A DNA stretch of 52,298 bases from Chitinophagaceae bacterium. GTDB lineage: Bacteria; Bacteroidota; Bacteroidia; Chitinophagales; Chitinophagaceae. This document shows positions 43,964 to 51,644 of this stretch, piece after piece. The translations under genes and the position numbers were made by a program. Each line of letters begins with the position of its first letter. The stretch's first letter is position 1. The stretch spans positions 1 to 52,298 of the forward strand of contig JAIEQM010000128.1 of NCBI GenBank assembly GCA_019747705.1, read 5' to 3'. The notes under the pieces are model-generated. The model was not told where the DNA came from. It saw only the letters and a list, made by a program, of their open reading frames with translations, and ran no database searches.

Positions 43964-45157
43964 CTACAACACCCCTTTTGTACTGGGCAAATGATTACTC
44001 ATGGGATCCCGTTTCACCGCCATTCGGATGGCTTTTGCAAAAGCTTTGAAGATGGCTTCAATTTTATGATGCTCATTATCGCCACGGCATTCAATATTTA
44101 CATTGCATTTGGCTGCATCGCTGAAGGATTTGAAGAAATGAAAAAACATTTCCGTAGGCATTTCGCCAATTTTTTCACGGGTGAAGAGGGCATTCCATAC
44201 AATCCAGTTGCGCCCGCCGAAATCAATAAGCACTTTTGCTTCTGCTTCATCCATGGGCAATGCAAAACCGTAACGCTCCATGCCACGTTTATCAGCCAGC
44301 GCTTTGGCAAATGCTTCACCCAATGCAATGCCGGTATCTTCAATAGTATGATGTTCATCAATAGGTAAATCGCCTCGGGTGCTGATGATTACATCCATAT
44401 TTCCATGCCGTGCAATTTGCTCCAGCATGTGGTCAAAAAAACCAAGACCTGTGGAGATGTTTGCTTTGCCGCTGCCATCCAGGTTTAAATCAATGCTGAT
44501 TTTTGTTTCATTGGTAGTGCGTTCATGATGCACCGTTCGTAAACCCAGCTTTAAGAATTCATAAATCTTTTTCCATTCAGTTGTTTCTAAAGCAATGGTT
44601 GATGAACGCAGCTCAGCCACTTTATCCTGTATTTCTGCTGCGCCGAGATTTGCATCATTATTAATCCAGATGCCTTTGCAGCCAAGGTTTTTGGCGAGTT
44701 GAATATCTGTAATACGGTCGCCAATCACAAATGAATTAGCCAAATCGTATTCAGAGTTGTTGATGTATTTGCCAAACATACCAATGCCCGGTTTGCGGGT
44801 GGGTTTGTTTTCATGCGGAAAGCTGCGGTCAATGAGCACATCAGCAAAACGCACGCCTTCGTTTTCAAAACTTTTGATTACAAAATTGTGCAGTGGCCAA
44901 AATGTATGTTCAGGAAATGCATCGGTGCCCAGTCCATCCTGGTTGGTGGGCATCACCAGTTCATAATCCAGTTCGGTTGCAATTTTCCGTAAATAAAAAA
45001 ACACTTCAGGATAGAAACTGAGTTTATCAAAAGAATCTAATTGATAAGTGGGAGGCGCTTCGTTGATTAAGGTTCCGTCACGGTCAATAAATAAAACTCT
45101 TTTACTCCTAACCCCTAAAGGGGGATTATTAACTGAACTATTATCATTAGCCATCAT
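43964..45157 (-). CDS. hisB: Bifunctional histidinol-phosphatase / imidazoleglycerol-phosphate dehydratase
   Basis: HisB carries out steps 6 and 8 of histidine synthesis. The N-terminal HAD phosphatase has IDRDGT with nucleophile Asp25 and Asp27, the zinc loop region and [12 protein letters not shown]. The C-terminal IGPD domain (about 205-397) has [16 protein letters not shown] and [17 protein letters not shown]. The start is the ATG at 45157; a TTG at 45160 is in frame. Residues 9-18 ([10 protein letters not shown]) come from a palindromic repeat, so the N-terminus is longer than usual. It is the last his gene of the operon here. Confidence 0.95.
   Translation of the reverse strand: MMANDNSSVNNPPLGVRSKRVLFIDRDGTLINEAPPTYQLDSFDKLSFYPEVFFYLRKIATELDYELVMPTNQDGLGTDAFPEHTFWPLHNFVIKSFENEGVRFADVLIDRSFPHENKPTRKPGIGMFGKYINNSEYDLANSFVIGDRITDIQLAKNLGCKGIWINNDANLGAAEIQDKVAELRSSTIALETTEWKKIYEFLKLGLRTVHHERTTNETKISIDLNLDGSGKANISTGLGFFDHMLEQIARHGNMDVIISTRGDLPIDEHHTIEDTGIALGEAFAKALADKRGMERYGFALPMDEAEAKVLIDFGGRNWIVWNALFTREKIGEMPTEMFFHFFKSFSDAAKCNVNIECRGDNEHHKIEAIFKAFAKAIRMAVKRDPMSNHLPSTKGVL
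45107..45132. repeat. Palindromic repeat, type 4, copy 2, inside hisB
   Basis: CCTAACCCCTAAAGGGGG with flanking A/T lies within codons about 9-18 of hisB, in frame. A related unit is at 39582-39607. It contains an 11-bp palindromic core, CCCCTAAAGGGG-like. Confidence 0.6.
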
Positions 45158-45162
45158 CAAGT

Positions 45163-45582
45163 TTATTTCTTTTTAAGTTTAGTTCTTTCCGTTTTCACCT
45201 CAACTACTGTAACCATACTTGCTCTGTTTCCAAAACTGTTTCTCACATACGTAAGCACATCTGCTATCTGCACATCGGTTAATTGCGGTTGTGCAGGCAT
45301 GGGATTGTCAAAATAATCACCATTGATTTCAACTGACTCATTAAATCCTTTTAGAATGATATTGATGAGTTTTTTTTTATCACCCAGCACATACGTTGTT
45401 TTAATTAATGGCGGATTCATTCGGGGCACACCGGCTCCATCCATTTGATGACAGGTTAAGCAATACGTATCATATACTTTTTTACCACGCTGCATGCTTG
45501 CCGGTAAATTAGGCTGCGTAATTGTAAACGACATCAACACTGAAGCAACTGTAATACTTCCAATCAATAAAAACTTATTCAT
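45163..45582 (-). CDS. Exported mono-haem cytochrome c
   Basis: The 139-residue precursor has a signal peptide ([20 protein letters not shown]). The CXXCH haem site is [10 protein letters not shown], and a distal Met ligand in [20 protein letters not shown] closes a class I cytochrome c fold. A Lys/Thr-rich tail follows (TERTKLKKK). It lies 6 bp after the PQQ dehydrogenase gene and 5 bp before hisB. It is probably the electron acceptor of the dehydrogenase. Confidence 0.92.
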   Translation of the reverse strand: MNKFLLIGSITVASVLMSFTITQPNLPASMQRGKKVYDTYCLTCHQMDGAGVPRMNPPLIKTTYVLGDKKKLINIILKGFNESVEINGDYFDNPMPAQPQLTDVQIADVLTYVRNSFGNRASMVTVVEVKTERTKLKKK

Positions 45583-45588
45583 CAAAAC

Positions 45589-46851
45589 TTATTTTCCGGT
45601 ATAAACAATTTTCCAAACGGTACCGCCCTGGTCATCAGAAATATAAATGGAACCATCAGCACCCATTGCCAATCCGCAAGGACGGTGTTTTGCTTTTGAA
45701 GGTGTTAAGTTTTCCTCACCTCCTGCAAAATCATCAGCAAATATTTCATAGTCGCCATTGGGTTTTCCATCTTTCATAGGAACAAACACCACATTAAAAC
45801 CTCCCTGCTTTAAAGGCGCACGGTTCCAGCTTCCGTGAAAAGCAATAAAAGCTCCGTTCTTATATTTTGTACCAAATTTATCTCCGTTATAAAACAACAA
45901 AGCATTCGGTCCCCAATGTGCAGGAAATGCAACCAAAGGTTGTTCTTTGGTTCCGCAATCACCTTCTTTCTTACCATCACCACCATACTCCGGAGATTGC
46001 ACTTTCTTTTTTTGAATACCATCGTAATAACAATAAGGCCATCCAAAGTCCATTCCTTTTTTGGCAATAAAAAATTCTTCGGCGGGCAATTCTGCATTTT
46101 GCGCATCATTGAATAACGCAGGATGAAGCGTGTTTAATTGGTCACGGCCGTGTTGTGTTACATACAATTCGTTTGCTGTTGTATTCCAATCCAAGCCCAC
46201 CACATTTCTTAAACCGGTTGCATAACGTACACCATCTCCATATGTTTGATCCAGTTTATCAATTTTAAATTGCCAGATGCCGCCTGCAGTTGCAAGAATG
46301 GGACAAGGCATTTGTCCGGGCGAACCTGCTGTACGATCCTGTTCCTGGCAGGCATTGCTGGGCGCTCCAATGTTTACATAAATAAATCCTTTACCATCCA
46401 ATGTAATAGACTTACTTGCATGCTGGCGTTTATTAAGTAAATCTTTTACAATACGTTCCGGTGCATCCGCATTTTCAATTTCATTTTTTGCATTGAATTT
46501 ATAGCGAAACACATCATTATCTGATGATGCATACAAATAGCCGTTGCTGATGGCAATACCGGTGCCGCCGTAATTACCAAATGCAAATTGCTCATCAGCC
46601 ACACCATCACCATTGGTATCACGCAGGCGAATAATGCCTTTGCCATCTTTTAAACGTTCCAGTTTTACATACACATCACCATTGCTGTTCACTGCAATAT
46701 GGCGGGCACGGCCCAGCTTATCTGCTACAACTGTTGCAGTAAAACCTGCAGGAAGTTTTAATGAAACCGGGTTTGAAGTGTTTACTGTTTGTGCACAGGC
46801 AGTTAATACATAACAACACATCAAAATGAATACTGAGAAAATACGTTGCAT
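45589..46851 (-). CDS. PQQ-dependent sugar dehydrogenase (GSDH-like), lipoprotein
   Basis: The 420-residue precursor has a lipoprotein signal MQRIFSVFILMCCYVLTAC with lipobox LTAC. The mature part is a six-bladed beta propeller of the glucose/sorbosone dehydrogenase family, with GRARHIAVNSNGDVYVKLER, YATGLRNVVGLDWNT, KGMDFGWPYCYYDG and KHRPCGLAMGADGSIYISDD. It probably oxidises an aldose or other sugar in the periplasm and passes electrons to the cytochrome c next door. It starts 29 bp after the hisC stop. Confidence 0.88.
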   Translation of the reverse strand: MQRIFSVFILMCCYVLTACAQTVNTSNPVSLKLPAGFTATVVADKLGRARHIAVNSNGDVYVKLERLKDGKGIIRLRDTNGDGVADEQFAFGNYGGTGIAISNGYLYASSDNDVFRYKFNAKNEIENADAPERIVKDLLNKRQHASKSITLDGKGFIYVNIGAPSNACQEQDRTAGSPGQMPCPILATAGGIWQFKIDKLDQTYGDGVRYATGLRNVVGLDWNTTANELYVTQHGRDQLNTLHPALFNDAQNAELPAEEFFIAKKGMDFGWPYCYYDGIQKKKVQSPEYGGDGKKEGDCGTKEQPLVAFPAHWGPNALLFYNGDKFGTKYKNGAFIAFHGSWNRAPLKQGGFNVVFVPMKDGKPNGDYEIFADDFAGGEENLTPSKAKHRPCGLAMGADGSIYISDDQGGTVWKIVYTGK

Positions 46852-46880
46852 AAATTTTATTTTAAGTTCTAAAGTTAAGC

Positions 46881-47933
46881 TTAAACAATAAACTGTTGTA
46901 AAGCGTTGAGTAACTCATCATTTTCTTTTGCCGTTCCTACAGTAATACGCAAACAACCTTCGCATAATTCCACTTTGCTTCTGTCACGCACCACAATTTG
47001 CTTTGCAAGGAGGTAATTGTAAATGGCTTTTGCATCAATTGTTTTTACAAGCAAAGCGTTGGCATCAGATGGATATACTTTTACTACACAAGACAATGAA
47101 GGTAATGCTTCTTCCAATCGTTTGCGCTCATCCACAATAATGCGAATCATGGCATTTACATCTTCCATATTATCCAACGCTTTTATCACCAGTTCCTGTA
47201 CTGCATCGCTGATGTTATACGGTGGTTTTACTTTGTTATATACATTAATGATTGCTTCACTTGCAAAAGCCATACCCAAACGAAGCCCTGCAAGTCCCCA
47301 TGCTTTACTCAACGTTTGAAGTATTACAAGATTAGGATACTCTTTTAACTCAGCAATAAATGAACGCTGACGTGAAAAGTTGATGTATGCTTCATCAATC
47401 ACCACCAAACCATCAAAATTATTCAGCACCATTTCAATATCATCCCTGTTGAGTGAATTACCTGTTGGATTGTTGGGCGAGCAAAGCCAGATGATTTTTG
47501 TATGGGCATCCACCAGTGTTTCCATGTGAACTAAATCCAGTTGAAAATTATCCAGCAGTTTGGCTTTACGCACTTCCACATCATTAATATTGGCGCTCAC
47601 TTCATACATACCATAAGTAGGCGGACAAATAATCACATTGTCTTTACCCGGATTACAAAATGCACGGTACAAAATATCAATACATTCATCACTGCCGTTA
47701 CCAATAAAAATCTGCGATGGAGCCACACCTTTAATAACAGAAAGTTTTTCTTTTATTTTTTTCTGATGCGGGTCGGGGTAGCGGTTGTACCATTTGGTTA
47801 ATGGCGAACCGATGCTGTTTTCATTGGCATCCAAAAACACTTTTGCTTCGCCGTGAAACTCATCACGTGCAGAAGAATAGGGAACGAGCGTTTTAATATT
47901 TTCCCTTAATAAATTTTCTAAATTGAAAGACAT
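46881..47933 (-). CDS. hisC: Histidinol-phosphate aminotransferase
   Basis: This PLP enzyme (350 aa, fold type I) converts imidazole-acetol phosphate to histidinol phosphate. NENSIGSPL in the N-terminal arm, CSPNNPTGN, VVIDEAYINF and the PLP lysine Lys210 in LSKAWGLAGLRLG are all present. It follows hisD, 190 bp downstream across a palindromic repeat pair, in the same direction. Confidence 0.95.
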   Translation of the reverse strand: MSFNLENLLRENIKTLVPYSSARDEFHGEAKVFLDANENSIGSPLTKWYNRYPDPHQKKIKEKLSVIKGVAPSQIFIGNGSDECIDILYRAFCNPGKDNVIICPPTYGMYEVSANINDVEVRKAKLLDNFQLDLVHMETLVDAHTKIIWLCSPNNPTGNSLNRDDIEMVLNNFDGLVVIDEAYINFSRQRSFIAELKEYPNLVILQTLSKAWGLAGLRLGMAFASEAIINVYNKVKPPYNISDAVQELVIKALDNMEDVNAMIRIIVDERKRLEEALPSLSCVVKVYPSDANALLVKTIDAKAIYNYLLAKQIVVRDRSKVELCEGCLRITVGTAKENDELLNALQQFIV

Positions 47934-47940
47934 ATTTTTT

Positions 47941-47977
47941 CACCTCATCCTCGTTCCTTCTCCAATGGGGAAGGAGG
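47941..47977 (+). repeat. Palindromic repeat, type 3, copy 1
   Basis: CACCTCATCC followed by the palindrome CCTTCTCCAATGGGGAAGG lies just upstream of hisC. It is an inverted partner of the copy at 48102-48135. Confidence 0.55.
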
Positions 47978-48101
47978 CCGGACATTTTTTAGTTATCAAC
48001 TAATGAATTAAGCATTTCATCATTAATTATCTTATGATCATTATATAGCCGACTATCTGATTTTTATTTTAACTTTTGAAAAGATAGGGCTGTGAAGAGG
48101 T

Positions 48102-48135
48102 TTCCCTCTCCTTTGGAGAGGGATTAAGGGTGAGG
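48102..48135 (-). repeat. Palindromic repeat, type 3, copy 2, at the hisD stop
   Basis: The palindrome CCCTCTCCTTTGGAGAGGG followed by ATTAAGGGTGAGG is the reverse of copy 1 in design. It contains the hisD stop codon (48124-48126) and encodes the last residues of HisD (QPHP). Confidence 0.6.
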
Positions 48136-49404
48136 TTGTCTCATCTTAATTGCCTTCGCATGTGCCTCCAATCCCTCAGCTTCTGCCATTGTAATTACGG
48201 CATCACCAATATTCATCAAACCTTCTTTACTCAACTTTTGTACAGTAATTTTCTTTACAAAACTATCCACACTCACACCGCTGCAGGCACGTGCATAACC
48301 GTTGGTAGGCAATGTATGATTCGTACCGCTTGCATAATCTCCCGCACTTTCAGGTGAATAATTGCCAAGGAAAATAGAACCTGCATTGCTGATTTTTTCT
48401 GCAATGGCTTCATCATCTTTACAACTGATGATGAGATGTTCGGCTGCATATTCATTCACCAGTTCAATCATTTCATCAACCGTTGCCACCAAAATGGCTT
48501 TGCTGTTCTCCAATGCTTTTGCGGCCAATTCTTTTCGGGGCAATTCGTTTAATTGATCTTGTGTTTCTTTCATCACTGCTTCAATCATTTGTTCACTAGC
48601 GCTCACCAGCAACACCTGCGAATCAACTCCATGTTCTGCCTGGCTTAACAAATCAGAAGCTACAAAAGCAGCATTGGCTGTATCATCTGCCATCACACAA
48701 ACTTCACTTGGGCCTGCAGGCATATCAATTGCCACACCATCTTTTTGCACCAGTTGTTTGGCGGCCGTTACATATTGGTTACCCGGCCCGAAAATTTTAT
48801 AGACCTGTGGAATGGTTTCTGTTCCGTATGCCATTGCACCAATAGCCTGTGCTCCTCCTGCTTTATAAATTTTAGTTATGCCGCACAAATGTGCGGTGTA
48901 TAAAATAGCATTGTTAATGGTTCCGTCTTTTGCTGGAGGCGTACATAAAATAATTTCTTTGCAACCGGCAATCTGAGCAGGTACTGCCAGCATTAAAATG
49001 GTGGAGAAGAGGGGAGCCGTTCCACCCGGAATATACAATCCCACTTTTTCAATGGCGGTTGTTTTACGCCAGCACACCACACCGGGCATGGTTTCAATTT
49101 TTTCAACAGCAGCAATTTGATTGCTGTGAAAGGTTCCGATATTTTTTTTGGCAACTGCAATGGCTTCTTTCAATTCTTTGCTTACAGATGCAATGGCTTT
49201 TTGAATTTCTGCATCACTCACTTTCAAATCATCAATCGTTACTTTATCAAAAATGGTAGCAAAACGTTTGAGCGCTTCATCGCCGTTGCCTTTCACTTCA
49301 AACAAAATATTTTTTACAGTTGCTTCCAATGAGGATGAATCCATTGAAGGACGCATCAGCAACTTTGCCCAATCTGTTTTTTTTGGATGTTTTACAATTT
49401 GCAT
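48124..49404 (-). CDS. hisD: Histidinol dehydrogenase
   Basis: HisD oxidises histidinol to histidine in two NAD-dependent steps. GGTAPLFSTILMLAVPAQIA, the zinc/substrate region GPSEVCVMADDTANAAFVAS, DLLSQAEHGVDSQ and NHTLPTNGYA are all present. Length is 426 residues. The C-terminal MRQPHP is partly encoded by a palindromic repeat. It is 188 bp from hisG, with another repeat in the gap. Confidence 0.96.
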   Translation of the reverse strand: MQIVKHPKKTDWAKLLMRPSMDSSSLEATVKNILFEVKGNGDEALKRFATIFDKVTIDDLKVSDAEIQKAIASVSKELKEAIAVAKKNIGTFHSNQIAAVEKIETMPGVVCWRKTTAIEKVGLYIPGGTAPLFSTILMLAVPAQIAGCKEIILCTPPAKDGTINNAILYTAHLCGITKIYKAGGAQAIGAMAYGTETIPQVYKIFGPGNQYVTAAKQLVQKDGVAIDMPAGPSEVCVMADDTANAAFVASDLLSQAEHGVDSQVLLVSASEQMIEAVMKETQDQLNELPRKELAAKALENSKAILVATVDEMIELVNEYAAEHLIISCKDDEAIAEKISNAGSIFLGNYSPESAGDYASGTNHTLPTNGYARACSGVSVDSFVKKITVQKLSKEGLMNIGDAVITMAEAEGLEAHAKAIKMRQPHP

Positions 49405-49529
49405 GATTCAATATTGTTGCGTGGCTGCGCTACGCTCTTAATAATTTGTTTTTTCTACAAGGCTTTTGTCCCGATGGGACAAGTTGCTTCGCTATTTAGT
49501 CTGACTGCTATTCTTTATTCACAATGCAT

Positions 49530-49584
49530 AGCAAGGGCTGTGCTTTGATGGCTTCCCCCTTGGGGGGAAGTCGGAAGGGGGCTG
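49530..49584 (+). repeat. Dispersed palindromic repeat, type 2, copy 2
   Basis: AGCAAGGGCTG, then CTGTGCTTTGATGGCTTC, a palindromic core CTTCCCCCTTGGGGGGAAG and GGGGGCTG. It matches the copy at 34221-34274 outside the core. It lies between hisD and hisG. Confidence 0.65.
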
Positions 49585-49592
49585 GGGGCTGC

Positions 49593-50507
49593 CTACACCA
49601 CCATCTTCTCAATCGGCACCACCAGTATTCCTTCTGCACCGGCCGCTTTTAATTGTTCAATCTTTTCCCAAAACTCATCTTCGCTCAACACACTGTGCAC
49701 ACTGCTCCAACCTGTTTCTGCAAGAGGCAACACGGTTGGGCTTTTCATACCAGGCAGTAATGCAATGATGTTTTGCAGTTTATCATTCGGCGCATTCATC
49801 AGCACATATTTATTGCGTTTGGCTTTCTTCACTGCTTTAATGCGAAATAATAATTTATCCAGCAAACCTTCCTGCTCTTTTGTGAGCTTGTTGTTTTTAA
49901 TTAAAACAGATTGAGAATTTAAAATGGTTTCCACTTCTTTCAGTCCGTTCATAAAAAGAGTAGAGCCGCTGCTCACCAAATCCACCACCACATCAGCCAA
50001 ACCAATGCCCGGCGCAATTTCAACCGAACCGCTGATTTCATGAATTTCGGCAGTGATATTGTTCTTCTTTAAAAATTCATTTACTAAAAAAGGATAACTG
50101 GTGGCAATGCGTTTTCCATACAGGCTTTGCACTCCTTCATACGCCTGGCTGCGTTGAATGGCGATGCTCAATCTGCATTTACCAAAGCCGAGTTTTTCAA
50201 CAATCTCTGCTTTCTTGTTTTTTTCAAACAGCACATTTTCACCCACAATACCAATATCGGCCACACCATCTTCCACATACTGCGGAATATCATCATCTCT
50301 CAAAAAGAAAATTTCCATAGGAAAAGTATCGCTTTCTGTTTTTAAACGGTCTTTTACATTGCGGAGTTCAATGCCGCATTCATTCAGCAGTTTCACAGAG
50401 TCATCATAAAGCCTTCCGCTTTTTTGAATGGCAATGCGGAGTTTTGTTTTTTCAGTACCACCGCCGCTTAATTCGCTCAGCGGTGTGTATTTTATTTCCT
50501 GTTTCAT
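49593..50507 (-). CDS. hisG: ATP phosphoribosyltransferase, long form
   Basis: HisG condenses ATP with PRPP, the first step and control point of histidine synthesis. LRIAIQKSGRLYDDSVKLL and GVADIGIVGENVL with GLADVVVDLVSSGSTLFMNG show the catalytic domains. A C-terminal ACT-like regulatory domain (about 225-304, TGWSSVHSVLSEDEFWEKIE) marks the long, self-regulated form that needs no HisZ. Length is 304 residues. It is the first structural gene of the operon, 24 nt after the attenuator terminator. Confidence 0.96.
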   Translation of the reverse strand: MKQEIKYTPLSELSGGGTEKTKLRIAIQKSGRLYDDSVKLLNECGIELRNVKDRLKTESDTFPMEIFFLRDDDIPQYVEDGVADIGIVGENVLFEKNKKAEIVEKLGFGKCRLSIAIQRSQAYEGVQSLYGKRIATSYPFLVNEFLKKNNITAEIHEISGSVEIAPGIGLADVVVDLVSSGSTLFMNGLKEVETILNSQSVLIKNNKLTKEQEGLLDKLLFRIKAVKKAKRNKYVLMNAPNDKLQNIIALLPGMKSPTVLPLAETGWSSVHSVLSEDEFWEKIEQLKAAGAEGILVVPIEKMVV

Positions 50508-50530
50508 AATTATTACATCAGCTTGTTAAT

Positions 50531-50557
50531 AAAAAAAGGCCTACATATGTAAGCCTT
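50531..50557 (-). terminator. Attenuator terminator of the his operon
   Basis: On the minus strand AAGGCTTAC-ATAT-GTAGGCCTT forms a 9-bp stem (one G-T pair), followed by a T-run (50537 to 50531). The hisG ATG lies 24 nt downstream. Its 5' arm GGCTTAC is also the target of the antiterminator. Confidence 0.9.
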
Positions 50558-50587
50558 CTTTTGATTATGTATAGCACATACAGCACC

Positions 50588-50594
50588 GGCTTAC
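50588..50594 (-). promoter_or_regulatory. Antiterminator arm of the his attenuator
   Basis: GTAAGCC on the minus strand is a perfect 7-nt complement of GGCTTAC, the 5' arm of the terminator. It includes the TAA stop of the leader peptide (50593-50591). A ribosome at the stop covers it and allows termination. A ribosome stalled on the His codons upstream leaves it free to pair. Confidence 0.85.
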
Positions 50595-50638
50595 CGTTTG
50601 GGGCAAGTATGATGATGTGTATGTGTGTTGAAATTCAT
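50591..50638 (-). CDS. hisL: Histidine operon leader peptide
   Basis: The 15-residue open frame from the ATG at 50638 reads MNFNTHTHHHTCPKR and ends in TAA. Four of five codons at residues 6-10 are CAT (His), the sensing block of a histidine attenuator. It starts 4 nt after the -7 box, so the leader mRNA is nearly leaderless. Its position, His content and overlap with the antiterminator all fit transcription attenuation. Confidence 0.88.
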   Translation of the reverse strand: MNFNTHTHHHTCPKR

Positions 50639-50642
50639 GCAG

Positions 50643-50673
50643 CGAAGATAAGGGGCCAAACGGAAATGACAAA
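50643..50673 (-). promoter_or_regulatory. Promoter of the his operon
   Basis: TTTG (50673-50670) and TATCTTCG (50650-50643) are separated by exactly 19 nt. The -7 box has C for T at one position of TAnnTTTG. Confidence 0.75.
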
Positions 50674-50746
50674 TATTTTGTTGAAAGTAAAAGACACTTT
50701 TTTGGGATTACTTGCTCTATAGGCTAATGGAGCTTGAGAAAAGCTG

Positions 50747-51178
50747 TTAGTTCATCAACAGTAAAAAAGGAAAAGGCTTGTTCGGAATGTTTTTTATGTG
50801 CTTGTCGTTACTGATAACTGTACAGTTGTAATGCAAGCCGAGGTTAAACACATACCAGTCATCAGGGTCGTTATTGGGCAGAGGAACGAGTATCGTTATT
50901 TCGTCGTCAATATACTCATCAGCAAAAATCAATAATTGCTTTATTTGTGCATGAATGATTTCAACATAGTCATCAATACCTTTTTTTGAAGCCCTTTTGA
51001 GAAACCGCTCCCTGGTACACACATCTTCTAATTCAATGACCAACTCTTTATAGAGAATGAGTTTTACTTCAGGAAATTTTTTATGAATGCCGGCAAGCAG
51101 TGACTGAAGCCTTCCATTAATCATGAACCGGGCATATGCGTTGGAATCAAGAAAGAGATATTCGGTCTCAATTTTCAT
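50747..51178 (-). CDS. PIN-domain protein, toxin-like
   Basis: The 143-residue protein has the PIN ribonuclease layout: FLDSNAY with Asp11 near the N-terminus, an acidic ELED (49-52), DPDDW (104-108), and ISNDKHI with Asp125. These supply the four acidic metal ligands. Its gene overlaps the preceding small gene by 11 bp, as in toxin-antitoxin pairs. A housekeeping RNase role is the alternative. Confidence 0.75.
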   Translation of the reverse strand: MKIETEYLFLDSNAYARFMINGRLQSLLAGIHKKFPEVKLILYKELVIELEDVCTRERFLKRASKKGIDDYVEIIHAQIKQLLIFADEYIDDEITILVPLPNNDPDDWYVFNLGLHYNCTVISNDKHIKNIPNKPFPFLLLMN

Positions 51179-51467
51179 GCCTTAACTGTTCAAGAATTTT
51201 GTCGGCCTCTTTTAATGAAAGTTGCATACCTCCGTTATACTTTTTCTCGATGGCAGATAAACTTTTTAACGCAAGGGTTTTTCTTCTTCTTTTATCAGAT
51301 GTAGTCTCTTTCAGTTTTTTGGTTTGCATTTCTCTTAGAGAAGATGCCAGTGTAAGCAGCTTTTCAAGATTGGCTTCAGAAAGCCCTGTTTGTAGGGTTA
51401 CCAGCTTTCCAAGCAAAACTTCTTTATTATCAGATTGAGCCATCGTAATATTGGAATTCTTTGGCAT
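51168..51467 (-). CDS. Helical antitoxin-like protein
   Basis: The 99-residue protein has no recognised DNA-binding motif. It has an N-terminal Leu-rich helix (LVTLQTGLSEANLEKLLTLA), a basic stretch (SDKRRRKTLALKSL), and a C-terminal helix (SLKEADKILEQLRHEN). The upstream partner position and the 11-bp overlap with the PIN gene suggest an antitoxin. The frame opens at 51536, but the ATG at 51467 fits the -7 box. Confidence 0.6.
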   Translation of the reverse strand: MPKNSNITMAQSDNKEVLLGKLVTLQTGLSEANLEKLLTLASSLREMQTKKLKETTSDKRRRKTLALKSLSAIEKKYNGGMQLSLKEADKILEQLRHEN

Positions 51468-51478
51468 TTTATTTTTTT

Positions 51479-51486
51479 CAAATATA
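51479..51486 (-). promoter_or_regulatory. -7 box of the PIN/antitoxin pair
   Basis: TATATTTG on the minus strand matches TAnnTTTG, 11 nt before the ATG at 51467. No -33 TTTG at the right distance was found. Confidence 0.5.
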
Positions 51487-51644
51487 CAAAATAGCAATTT
51501 ATGGTTATTTTCATTTTTCTTTAATAGAAATAGCAAATAATTTGTTGGACGGTGAGCGAAAATGACCGTTAGTATTTTACATTAGCGGCAACAATTGCTC
51601 TGAAATTGTGTTATTTCATTCACCATCACTGTAAATTAAAAAGC

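Noticed and set aside
43925..44368. 147-residue open frame antisense to hisB
   Set aside because: It mirrors the well-conserved IGPD domain of hisB and has no promoter or family pattern.
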